Position numbers and translations under genes: made by a program. Shown piece by piece: positions 1 to 6,471 of a DNA stretch of 15,849 nucleotides. Positions within the stretch are counted from its first letter, which is position 1, and every line of letters starts with the position of its first letter. The stretch spans positions 1 to 15,849 of the forward strand of contig JAEZAA010000162.1 in NCBI GenBank assembly GCA_023430625.1, written 5' to 3'. The stretch comes from Pseudomonadota bacterium. GTDB taxonomy: Bacteria > Pseudomonadota > Gammaproteobacteria > Pseudomonadales > Oleiphilaceae. The notes beneath the pieces were generated by a model. It worked only from the letters and a program-made list of their open reading frames with translations, was not told the DNA's origin and searched no databases.

Positions 1-2
1 GC

Positions 3-623
3 GCACTGGTGGTCAACCGGACCCAGAGCCTGCGCGACTGCAATGAAAAGCTGTTTGCCACCCAGTTTCCGCAGCTCTGTCCGCCGGTGCTGGTGAGTCG
101 GGACGTGGTCCGGCTCCGGGCGTTCTACCAGCAGCACCAGGATGTGGTGTTCAAGCCGGTGGATGGCATGGGCGGCGCGTCGATATTCCGGGTGCGGCCC
201 GGTGACGCCAATCTGGGCGTGATCCTGGAAACCCTGACCCAGCACGGCCAGCATCAGATCATGGCGCAGAAATACCTGCCGGAAATCGTCGATGGCGACA
301 AGCGCATCCTCTTGATTGACGGCGAGCCGGTGTCCCATGCCCTGGCCCGCATTCCGGCCGTGGGCGAGAACCGGGGCAACCTGGCGGCGGGTGGCTCGGG
401 TGTGGCACGTCCCCTGACGGCGCGGGATCGGGAGATCTGTGCCGAGGTTGGACCGGTGTTGCGCGAAAAGGGACTGCTGTTTGTCGGCATCGATGTCATC
501 GGGGACTATCTGACGGAAATCAACGTGACCAGTCCGACCTGCATCCGGGAGCTGGACAAGGCGTGTGGCCTCGATATTGCCGGCGATTTGATGCAGGCCA
601 TCGAAGCCAAGCTAGCGTCGTGA
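3..623 (+). CDS. gshB: Glutathione synthetase, C-terminal part (5' end outside window)
   Basis: This is the C-terminal 206 residues or so of the ATP-grasp enzyme that joins gamma-glutamylcysteine and glycine to make glutathione in the cytosol. The open frame continues to the left edge (…A-L-V-V-N-R), so the GTG at 9 is not the true start; the family is about 315 residues long, and roughly the first third is missing. Visible landmarks are VNRTQSLRDCNEKL, the ATP-grasp lysine and glycine-rich loop KPVDGMGGASIFRV, the segment EIVDGDKRILLIDGEP, the flexible loop ENRGNLAAGGSG, and the metal-binding end LTEINVTSPTCIRELD. It is followed by a tonB gene, as in Pseudomonas (gshB–tonB3), where pilG lies upstream; that upstream gene is not visible here. 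Identification is firm. Confidence 0.97.
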   Translation, partial: ALVVNRTQSLRDCNEKLFATQFPQLCPPVLVSRDVVRLRAFYQQHQDVVFKPVDGMGGASIFRVRPGDANLGVILETLTQHGQHQIMAQKYLPEIVDGDKRILLIDGEPVSHALARIPAVGENRGNLAAGGSGVARPLTARDREICAEVGPVLREKGLLFVGIDVIGDYLTEINVTSPTCIRELDKACGLDIAGDLMQAIEAKLAS

Positions 624-729
624 GGCAAGGCCGGGAGCCGGGATGTGAAGCGCGCCGGCCAAGTACCGGGAACTCTGCTAAAATTCTGCCAATTCGAATT
701 TGATTTGAGCATTGTTCTCAAGGGGAGTC

Positions 730-1611
730 ATGGCGGCATCAAGCCTTTCATATGAAGCCACGGCCGGTGACCGGCTGGGTTTCGCGGTGTTTTTCGCAGC
801 CGCGTTGCACGCGACTCTGCTCCTGGGTATCAGTTTTGATCGTGAGCAGCGGGCACCTTCCAAGCAGACCATGGAAGTCACCCTGGCCCATTTCGATGAT
901 AAGGTGGCGCCCAAGGAGGCGGATTTTCTGGCTCAGGCGAACCAGGAAGGCAGTGGCGATCTGGAAGAAAAGGCGGAGCTGATGTCGCCGGAGAAGGCCG
1001 AGTTCCGGGATACGGTGGTGCGCGAAACCGCGCGCCTGGAGCCGGAGACGCCACCCGCCGTCGAGCAACGCTCGGCCACCCGAGAAACGGTGGTCACGCA
1101 GAATCAGCAGGCCCGTTTGGCGCCGGACCAGGCCCAGGAGCTCAAGGAAGCGCCCGAGACCGTTAAGACCAAGCCCAGCCTGATGCAGCGCAGTCTCGAG
1201 ATCGCGAGCCTGGAAGCCAAGTACAGCGAACAGCGCCAGGCCTACGCCAAGCGGCCCCGCGTCACCCGGCTGACGGCGGCCTCAACCATGCGCACCGTCG
1301 ATGCCTATTACAGCCAGCAATGGCATGAAAAGGTGGAGCAGGTGGGTAATCTGAATTATCCCGAACAGGCGCGGGTCAACCAGGTCTACGGCAACCTGCG
1401 TCTGCTGGTTGGCATCAATTCCGACGGCACCCTGCGTGAAGTGACGGTGCTGCAGTCGTCCGGCCACAAGCTGCTGGATGACGCGGCTATTCATATCGTG
1501 CGCCTGGCCGCGCCCTACGCCCCGTTCCCGGAGGAGTTGCGCAAGGAAACGGACGTGGTGGAAATCATTCGCACCTGGAAGTTTCAGCAGCGAGGCTTCA
1601 CCAGCGAGTAA
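730..1611 (+). CDS. tonB: TonB-family energy transducer (TonB3-like)
   Basis: A 293-residue inner-membrane protein expected to pass proton-motive force from ExbB/ExbD to an outer-membrane partner. It has a short cytoplasmic start, one membrane anchor at about residues 16–35, a long periplasmic linker (about 40–200), and a TonB C-terminal domain at about 205–287 with the LNYPEQAR start (Tyr210-Pro211) and the NSDGTLREVTVLQSSGHKLL strand region. The ATG at 730 is chosen because AGGGGA sits at 721–726 just upstream; a TTG at 712 is in frame but has no comparable site. The linker is rich in Glu, Gln and Ala rather than the Pro-Lys repeats of classical TonB. In Pseudomonas the homologue at this locus (TonB3) has been linked to twitching motility, so a type IV pilus role is possible but inferred from synteny only. 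No exbB/exbD genes are nearby. Confidence 0.9.
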   Translation: MAASSLSYEATAGDRLGFAVFFAAALHATLLLGISFDREQRAPSKQTMEVTLAHFDDKVAPKEADFLAQANQEGSGDLEEKAELMSPEKAEFRDTVVRETARLEPETPPAVEQRSATRETVVTQNQQARLAPDQAQELKEAPETVKTKPSLMQRSLEIASLEAKYSEQRQAYAKRPRVTRLTAASTMRTVDAYYSQQWHEKVEQVGNLNYPEQARVNQVYGNLRLLVGINSDGTLREVTVLQSSGHKLLDDAAIHIVRLAAPYAPFPEELRKETDVVEIIRTWKFQQRGFTSE

Positions 1612-1630
1612 TCAGTCTGCAGGCGGGGGC

Positions 1631-1659
1631 GGAGCTCTTTTAAATAGGGGAGCTCTTTT
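1631..1659 (+). repeat. Pair of 11-bp direct repeats GGAGCTCTTTT
   Basis: GGAGCTCTTTT occurs at 1631–1641 and again at 1649–1659, in the 115-bp gap between tonB and yqgE. Each copy contains the palindrome GAGCTC. The spacing of 18 bp start to start is just under two helical turns, which could suit a regulator binding site, but no matching regulator is known to me and chance is possible. Confidence 0.5.
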
Positions 1660-1726
1660 GAAAATGAGCCGGGCGCTGGGTTATCCTTGCTCGAGCCCGG
1701 CCATCGTCGACTGGTAAACGGAATCC

Positions 1727-2284
1727 ATGAGCGCCTACCCCCATAGTTTGCAGAATCAGTTCCTGATCGCCATGCCGCAGATGCAGGATCCCACCTTTGC
1801 CGGCACCCTGACGTTTATCTGTGATCACAATGAGCATGGCGCCATGGGCATCGTCGTCAACCGGCCGCTCACCATCACCCTGCACGAGATTCTGGAACAG
1901 CTGGAACTGGATGTGCCCGTGCCGGATGCGCCAGTCTTCGCCGGCGGCCCGGTGCAGACGGATCGCGGCTTCGTGCTACATCATCCCCGTGGCCGCTGGC
2001 AGTCTTCCATCGCCATTTCCGACGACATCTGCCTGACGACCTCCCGGGATATCCTGGCAGCCATGGCGACCGATGCCGGTCCCCGGCACGCCCTGATTGC
2101 CCTCGGTTATGCCGGCTGGGGTGCCGGTCAGCTTGAACAGGAAATGGCCAGCAATGCCTGGCTGACCTGTCCGGCCACGCCCGAAATCCTGTTTCATACC
2201 GCGCCTGACAAAAAACTGGATGCGGCGCTCGCCAGCCTCGGGGTGGATCCGCATCGACTGAGCGGCCAGGTCGGGCACGCCTGA
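1727..2284 (+). CDS. yqgE: YqgE/AlgH family protein (UPF0301)
   Basis: A 185-residue protein of the YqgE/AlgH family, close to the usual family length. Its biochemical role is not settled; in Pseudomonas the gene was named algH for an effect on alginate production. Family landmarks are the start NQFLIAMPQMQDPTFAGTL, then HNEHGAMGIVVNRPL, the FAGGPVQTDRGFVLH segment, and the later ALGYAGWGAGQLEQEM motif with NAWL following. The ATG at 1727 places this start in the family position, with a modest GGA upstream at 1720–1722. It overlaps ruvX by one base (TGATG at 2282–2286), so the two are very likely translationally coupled. The pairing yqgE–yqgF is conserved widely in gammaproteobacteria. Confidence 0.95.
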   Translation: MSAYPHSLQNQFLIAMPQMQDPTFAGTLTFICDHNEHGAMGIVVNRPLTITLHEILEQLELDVPVPDAPVFAGGPVQTDRGFVLHHPRGRWQSSIAISDDICLTTSRDILAAMATDAGPRHALIALGYAGWGAGQLEQEMASNAWLTCPATPEILFHTAPDKKLDAALASLGVDPHRLSGQVGHA

Positions 2285-2748
2285 TGGCCGCCGAGACTGG
2301 ATCTTCCTCCGGACCTCTGCCAGCGGTACGAGTCCTTGGCTTCGATTTCGGCGTCAAGCGGATCGGCGTGGCGGTCGGGCAGAGCCTGACCGGCCGGGCC
2401 TCGCCCCTGAAGCCGCTGGCCGCACGCGATGGCGTGCCGGACTGGGAGCAGGTTGCGCGCCTGGTGGCGGAATGGGCGCCAGACGCCTTTGTGGTGGGTT
2501 TGCCGTTGAACATGGACGGCACCGAGGGGGAGATTTCGCAACGGGCGCGCAAGTTCGCTAACCGCCTCCATGGCCGGTTCGGCAAGCCTGCTCACCTGAT
2601 GGACGAGCGCCTGTCGAGCTTCGAGGCCAAAGGCATCGTCATGGCCCAGAGTGGGGAGCGTGATTTCGGACGGTTTTCGGTGGATGGCCTGGCGGCCAGC
2701 CTGATCATCGAAAGCTGGCTGGCGCAACGGACAGCCGGTGCAGAATAG
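2284..2748 (+). CDS. ruvX: RuvX/YqgF, RNase H-fold nuclease (Holliday junction resolvase-like / pre-16S rRNA processing)
   Basis: A 154-residue YqgF-family protein. The E. coli member is essential and implicated in 5' end maturation of 16S rRNA; the family has also been annotated as a putative Holliday junction resolvase because of its RNase H-like fold. Visible motifs are VLGFDFGVKRIGVAVG with Asp21, VVGLPLNMDG at about 70–79, MDERLSSFEA with Glu108, and SVDGLAASLIIESWL with Asp134; these acidic residues are the expected active-site set. The first 14 residues are a short low-complexity extension (Ser/Gly/Pro). The start codon overlaps the yqgE stop, supporting co-transcription. Confidence 0.95.
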   Translation: MAAETGSSSGPLPAVRVLGFDFGVKRIGVAVGQSLTGRASPLKPLAARDGVPDWEQVARLVAEWAPDAFVVGLPLNMDGTEGEISQRARKFANRLHGRFGKPAHLMDERLSSFEAKGIVMAQSGERDFGRFSVDGLAASLIIESWLAQRTAGAE

Positions 2749-2852
2749 AATGGCTCGTTCAGAAAAGAGCGGTTGTTGCAGAATAAAGTTGCTGTGGTGC
2801 TGCATGCCACGGCCCAATGATGACGCATTAGATCAATGGAAAGGATAGGTCC

Positions 2853-3374
2853 ATGACGTCCCAGATTAATGTTGAAGAGCTGCTTGATCGCATGACGGTC
2901 GACCTGCAGGCTCTGCTTGCCGAGCGTGGTGTGACGGATCCGGTACTGGTGGGGATTCGCACCGGCGGTGTCTGGCTGGCGGATTACCTGCACAAAAAGC
3001 TGGGGCTGAAGGAGCCCTTCGGCGAGCTGGATATCTCGTTTTACCGGGATGATTTCACCCGGATCGGCCTGAACCCGACGGTGCGGCCATCGAGCCTGCC
3101 GTTCGAGACGGAGGGCCGTCATATCATCCTGATCGATGACGTGATCATGAGCGGGCGCACCGTGCGCGCCGCCCTGAACGAGCTCTTTGATTATGGCCGG
3201 CCGGCCAGTATCATACTCGCCGCGCTGGTCGACCTGGGCGCCCGGGAACTCCCCATACAGCCGGATGTAGTGGGCAAGCAGATGCAGCTGGATCGCAACC
3301 AGCAGGTCAAATTGCGCGGGCCCGGCACGCTCAGCCTGGAGCTTCGCAACAAGCAGGTTAGCCACTCGGATTAA
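2853..3374 (+). CDS. pyrR: PyrR, bifunctional pyrimidine regulator / uracil phosphoribosyltransferase
   Basis: A 173-residue type I phosphoribosyltransferase. The PRPP-binding loop HIILIDDVIMSGRTVRAA lies at about residues 90–107, and the family segments LVGIRTGGVWLADYL and ARELPIQPD are present. In Bacillus PyrR binds pyr mRNA and controls attenuation; in Pseudomonas the homologue lies in front of pyrB, as here, and I recall its attenuation role being doubtful. The 104-bp leader before this gene and the 39-bp gap to pyrB hold no terminator-like hairpin followed by a T-run. Regulation by attenuation is therefore not supported here, and salvage of uracil to UMP is the safer functional call. 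Purine-rich sequence GAAAGGATAGG at 2839–2849 acts as the ribosome site. Confidence 0.95.
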   Translation: MTSQINVEELLDRMTVDLQALLAERGVTDPVLVGIRTGGVWLADYLHKKLGLKEPFGELDISFYRDDFTRIGLNPTVRPSSLPFETEGRHIILIDDVIMSGRTVRAALNELFDYGRPASIILAALVDLGARELPIQPDVVGKQMQLDRNQQVKLRGPGTLSLELRNKQVSHSD

Positions 3375-3409
3375 ACCGGCTCGGAATCACCCAACTCGGA
3401 ATCAGCTAG
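3365..3409 (+). repeat. Three near-tandem 15-bp units beginning CTCGGA
   Basis: CTCGGA recurs at 3365, 3380 and 3395, exactly 15 bp apart; the second and third copies share CTCGGAATCA. The units span the end of pyrR and nearly the whole pyrR–pyrB gap. They may reflect replication slippage or a small operator. No function is known. Confidence 0.6.
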
Positions 3410-3413
3410 CCCT

Positions 3414-4433
3414 ATGGCATCGACTGTCTCTGGAAACCCCTCTGCCGCGGGGCAGAGTCTGCAGCTCAACCGACACGGCCAATTGCGCCATTTCCTCACC
3501 ATCGAGGGCCTGAGCCGCGAATTGCTCACGGAAATTCTCGATACCGCCGATTCCTTCATCGAAGTGGGTGCCCGTTCCATCAAGAAGGTGCCCCTGCTGC
3601 GCGGCAAGACCGTGGTGAACCTCTTCTTCGAAGCCAGTACCCGCACCCGCTCCACCTTCGAGCTGGCCGCCAAGCGGCTGTCGGCGGACGTGCTCAACAT
3701 CAACATCAGCACCTCGGCCACCAGCAAGGGCGAATCCCTCCTGGACATGCTGCAGAACCTGGAAGCCATGGCCAGCGACATGTTCGTCGTACGCCATGCC
3801 CAAAGCGGCGCCCCCCATTTCATCGCGGAAACCGTGACGCCCAAGGTGGCAGTCATCAATGCCGGCGATGGGCGCCATGCCCACCCCCCCCAGGCCATGC
3901 TCGACATGCTGACCATCCGCCAGCACAAGGGCGCTTTTGAGCCCCTGTGCGTGGCCATCATCGGCGATATTCTTCACTCCCGGGTAGCTCGCTCCCAGAT
4001 CCAGGCCTTGCGCACGCTGGGCGCGGCGGAAGTACGGGTGATCGCGCCCGACACGCTGCTGCCGGTGGGCGTGGAGCAGCTGGGCGTCAAGGTGTACCGC
4101 GATATGGCGCAGGGGCTGAAGGATGTGGATGTGGTGATCACGCTGCGGTTGCAGAAGGAACGCATGGAGTCCGCGCTGCTGCCGAGTGAAGGCGAATTCT
4201 TCCGCTTGTACGGTTTGACTCCGGAAAAGCTGGCCTGGGCCAAGCCCGATGCCATCGTGATGCATCCAGGGCCCATCAATCGCGGCGTGGAAATCGACTC
4301 CGCCGTGGCCGACGGCCCCCAGTCGGTGATCCTGAATCAGGTGACCAACGGCATCGCCGTGCGCATGGCGGTGATGTCCATGGCCATGAGCGGACAAATG
4401 GCCGACGCGGCTGCTCAGGAGGTGCGCTCATGA
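3414..4433 (+). CDS. pyrB: Aspartate carbamoyltransferase catalytic chain
   Basis: A 339-residue enzyme that condenses carbamoyl phosphate with aspartate, the first committed step of pyrimidine synthesis. The carbamoyl-phosphate loop STRTRSTFE is at about residues 75–83, followed by Lys105 in TSKGE, the GDGRHAHPPQ active-site segment at about 151–160, GDILHSRVARS near 184, and HPGPINRGVEI near the C-terminus. The length and N-terminal extension of about 20 residues fit the Pseudomonas-type chain, which forms a dodecamer with a PyrC-like partner; no pyrI regulatory-chain gene is visible. No clear ribosome site precedes the ATG at 3414, so translation may depend on pyrR readthrough. It overlaps the next gene by four bases (ATGA at 4430–4433). 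Confidence 0.97.
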   Translation: MASTVSGNPSAAGQSLQLNRHGQLRHFLTIEGLSRELLTEILDTADSFIEVGARSIKKVPLLRGKTVVNLFFEASTRTRSTFELAAKRLSADVLNINISTSATSKGESLLDMLQNLEAMASDMFVVRHAQSGAPHFIAETVTPKVAVINAGDGRHAHPPQAMLDMLTIRQHKGAFEPLCVAIIGDILHSRVARSQIQALRTLGAAEVRVIAPDTLLPVGVEQLGVKVYRDMAQGLKDVDVVITLRLQKERMESALLPSEGEFFRLYGLTPEKLAWAKPDAIVMHPGPINRGVEIDSAVADGPQSVILNQVTNGIAVRMAVMSMAMSGQMADAAAQEVRS

Positions 4434-5698
4434 AGATCGAGATTACGGGCGGCCGGCTGTTCGACCCGGCCCGGCAACTGGACCGGGTCGCGGACCTGTT
4501 TATCGAGGACGGCAGGATTCTGGCGATCGGTGAGCGTCCGGCCGGCTTTCAGGCCGAACGCCAGATCGAGGCCAAAGGACGCCTGGTCATGCCAGGCATT
4601 GTCGATCTCTGGGCCATCAGCCGCTCCGAGCAGCGGGCGCGTCTGGCCACGGAAGCGCGGGCGGCGCTGCAGGGTGGGGTGACGACTTTCTGCTGCCCGC
4701 CCGACAGCGGCCCCATCAACGATTCCGGCTCGGTCACTAGTTTGATGCGCGATCTGGCGCGTGAGATTGGGCTGGCGCGGGTTTATCCCATCGGCGCCTT
4801 GACCCAGGGCCTGGCGGGCGAGCAGCTCAGTGAAATGAGCGGTCTGAAGGAAGCCGGCTGCCGGCTGCTCAGTAACATGCGCCGGCCGGTCAAGAACAAC
4901 CGTATCCTGCGGCGCTGCCTGGAGTACGCGCGCACCCAGGACATCACCGTCGTGTTTTGCCCGCAGGATCACTCCCTGGCCGCCGATGGCGCGGTTCATG
5001 AAGGATTCACCGGCGCCCGCCTCGGTCTGGCTGGCGTGCCTTCGCTGGCCGAAACCATTGCCGTAAGCCAGCTCCTGCTGATGGTGGAAGATACCGGCGT
5101 GCGTGCGCATTTCTCCCAGTTGTCCACGGCGCGTGCCGTGGCCATGATCGCCGAGGCGCAACGCAATGGCTTGCCCGTCACCGCCGACGTGGCGATTCAC
5201 CACCTGCTTTGGACTGATGCCGTGGTTGAAGGCTTCGACAGCCGTTACCACCTGTGCCCACCGCTACGCACCGAAGCTGATCGGGAGGCGTTGCGCCAGG
5301 GCGTGCGGGACGGGGTGATTCAGGCAATCTGCTCGCAGCATCAACCGCGGGAGTCGGCGGCCAAGCTGGCGCCATTCGCGGAGACCGAGCCGGGCATGGT
5401 CAGCCTGGAAACCCTGCTGCCGTTAAGCCTGCAATTGGTGACGGATGGTGTGCTGAGTTTGGCGCAGGCGGTCGGCGCACTGACGGCCGGGCCTGCTCAG
5501 GTACTCGGGGTGGATCTGGGACGTCTGGAAATCGGAGCGGCTGCGGATCTCTGCGTGGTGGATACCGAGGAGCGCTGGGAGGTCACGGAGAGCAGTCTGG
5601 CGTCTGCCTGCAAGAATACGGCACTGTTGGGGCAGCCGCTGCAGGGACGAGTGCGGCAGACCCTGGTGGCCGGCCGCATTCTGTTCGAGGCGTCCTGA
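4430..5698 (+). CDS. pyrC': PyrC', non-catalytic dihydroorotase homologue, structural partner of PyrB
   Basis: A 422-residue member of the dihydroorotase family that appears catalytically dead. Active enzymes carry D-x-H-x-H-x-R after a PG(I/L)xD strand; here the stretch is D59-L-W-A-I-S-R65, so both metal-binding histidines are replaced by Trp and Ile. The later metal Asp, normally in TDH(A/S)P, is replaced in CSQHQP (about 301–306) by Gln303. Other parts of the fold remain, including CPQDHSLAADG near 178 and VTADVAIHHLLWTD near 250. In Pseudomonas the equivalent inactive protein is needed for assembly or activity of ATCase rather than for making dihydroorotate. The four-base overlap with pyrB supports stoichiometric production of the two. 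An active dihydroorotase must be encoded elsewhere. Confidence 0.92.
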   Translation: MKIEITGGRLFDPARQLDRVADLFIEDGRILAIGERPAGFQAERQIEAKGRLVMPGIVDLWAISRSEQRARLATEARAALQGGVTTFCCPPDSGPINDSGSVTSLMRDLAREIGLARVYPIGALTQGLAGEQLSEMSGLKEAGCRLLSNMRRPVKNNRILRRCLEYARTQDITVVFCPQDHSLAADGAVHEGFTGARLGLAGVPSLAETIAVSQLLLMVEDTGVRAHFSQLSTARAVAMIAEAQRNGLPVTADVAIHHLLWTDAVVEGFDSRYHLCPPLRTEADREALRQGVRDGVIQAICSQHQPRESAAKLAPFAETEPGMVSLETLLPLSLQLVTDGVLSLAQAVGALTAGPAQVLGVDLGRLEIGAAADLCVVDTEERWEVTESSLASACKNTALLGQPLQGRVRQTLVAGRILFEAS

Positions 5699-5710
5699 TT
5701 CTGCCTCTGT

Positions 5711-5736
5711 GCAGTACTGCTGCATAGCAGTACTGC
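5711..5736. terminator. 26-bp perfect inverted repeat between convergent pyrC' and hup
   Basis: Arms of 11 bp (GCAGTACTGCT at 5711–5721 and AGCAGTACTGC at 5726–5736) flank a four-base loop GCAT. The element sits 13 bp after the pyrC' stop and 12 bp from the hup stop, the usual place for a shared terminator. There is no T-run on either side, so it is not a canonical intrinsic terminator. Each arm also contains a self-complementary 10-mer, GCAGTACTGC, so the same sequence reads as two direct copies of one palindrome. Confidence 0.55.
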
Positions 5737-5748
5737 GTCTTGACGATC

Positions 5749-6027
5749 TTATTTCGCCTGGATGGCGTCCTTGAGCGCCTTGCCGGGCTTGAAGCCGACC
5801 GTTTCGCTGGCAGCGATTTTGATCTCGGCGCCCGTGCGGGGATTCTTGCCCGTGCGTGCGCTGCGCTGACGGACCGAGAAGGTGCCGAAGCCGATCAGGT
5901 TGACGGTGTCCTTGCGGGCCATCGCCTTGGTGATTTCATCGACAATCGCGGTCAGAACCTCGTTTGCCTTCTCTTTGGAAATCTCAGCTTGAGTGGCAAT
6001 TGCGGCCGCCAGTTCGGGTTTACGCAT
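5749..6027 (-). CDS. hup: HU-family histone-like DNA-binding protein
   Basis: A 92-residue nucleoid protein that bends DNA as a dimer. The start MRKPELAAAIA, the GFGTFSVRQRSARTGKNPRTG region with the DNA-intercalating proline arm, and the C-terminal VGFKPGKALKDAI are typical of HU; the N-terminus resembles a Pseudomonas HU subtype. Two adjacent ATGs exist (6028–6030 and 6025–6027). The second is preferred because AAAGGAG (complement of 6034–6040) then has a six-base spacer and the protein begins at the usual family position; an upstream in-frame ATG at 6046–6048 has no site. It converges on pyrC' and diverges from the transporter cassette. Confidence 0.95.
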   Translation of the reverse strand: MRKPELAAAIATQAEISKEKANEVLTAIVDEITKAMARKDTVNLIGFGTFSVRQRSARTGKNPRTGAEIKIAASETVGFKPGKALKDAIQAK

Positions 6028-6154
6028 CATAATCTCCTTTGAGCACATGCTCTGGTTGGGTCGGGGGCAGGCGCCGGTCGAGAATCGTTGCCGCGCCCCG
6101 TGAACCCTACTGTCCCCAAGGTCGCGGTGCTCGCGTTCGGCCCGGACTGATTTA

Positions 6155-6182
6155 GTTATAGCGGCTCCCCAGAGGCTGTCAA
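6155..6182 (-). promoter_or_regulatory. Sigma-70 promoter for hup
   Basis: On the minus strand TTGACA (complement of 6177–6182) and TATAAC (complement of 6155–6160) are separated by 16 bp. The -35 is a full consensus match and the -10 matches five of six. Transcription from about 6148 gives a leader of some 120 nt before the hup start. A strong promoter suits an abundant nucleoid protein. Confidence 0.75.
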
Positions 6183-6471
6183 ACCCACCTTCCCTGAAAA
6201 TATGTTACCCTGTCGCGATTTTTCCACCCGCTGCCAGCCCCGGCCCGTCTGGCTTTGCGCGGTTTTTTGTTGATTTGTGCCAGCTTTGTAACGCTTTGTG
6301 TCGCCGATCTCACAAAACTGCTTGCAAATTCGCCATAATCTGCTGCCTGGCGGTGCCTGAGCCGCATTGCCGGATGGATTATCAGCAGGCGGCAGACCGG
6401 AGAATAAAGTCGTCGCTGAACGTGTGGATAACAACATGGATAACAACAATGAACCTGTTGGGAGGGTGACC
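6183..6471 (+). other. Upstream region of the transporter cassette
   Basis: Together with the hup leader this is part of the only gap longer than 300 bp in the window (6028–6471). No gene is supported in it. CATAAT at 6334–6339 is a candidate -10 for the cassette, but no convincing -35 lies 16–18 bp before it. Between 6423 and 6448 lie two tandem 12-bp units TGGATAACAACA, the first of which contains the sequence TGTGGATAA. An open frame runs in from 6367 ahead of the lipoprotein, but it has no ribosome site and no lipoprotein-like start. Confidence 0.5.
6423..6448 (+). repeat. Tandem 12-bp repeat with a consensus DnaA-box match
   Basis: TGGATAACAACA occurs at 6425–6436 and 6437–6448 without a gap. 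The nine bases TGTGGATAA at 6423–6431 are the exact complement of the DnaA box TTATCCACA; the second unit gives CATGGATAA at 6435–6443, two mismatches from it. The site lies 41–49 bp before the lipoprotein start codon. Confidence 0.5.

Noticed and set aside
1656..1686. Sigma-70 promoter before yqgE (TTGAAA at 1658–1663)
   Set aside because: The sequence at the right -10 distance, TTATCC, matches the consensus poorly.
3402..4397. 331-codon open frame on the - strand opposite pyrB
   Set aside because: Antisense to a well-supported pyrB; the protein is rich in His, Gly and Gln without domain motifs, as expected from a shadow frame.
5711..5736. Insertion-sequence terminal repeat
   Set aside because: No transposase, target duplication or second end is visible; the element lies neatly between two convergent stop codons.
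6367..6471. Longer start for the lipoprotein gene, 35 residues upstream
   Set aside because: No ribosome site there; the extra residues would put a polar, Asn-rich stretch before the signal peptide, whereas the GTG at 6472 has GGGAGG at the right distance.
6028..6471. Small RNA or tRNA gene in the long hup–transporter gap
   Set aside because: No cloverleaf pattern and no hairpin with a T-run was found; only promoter-like sequences and the tandem repeat can be supported.
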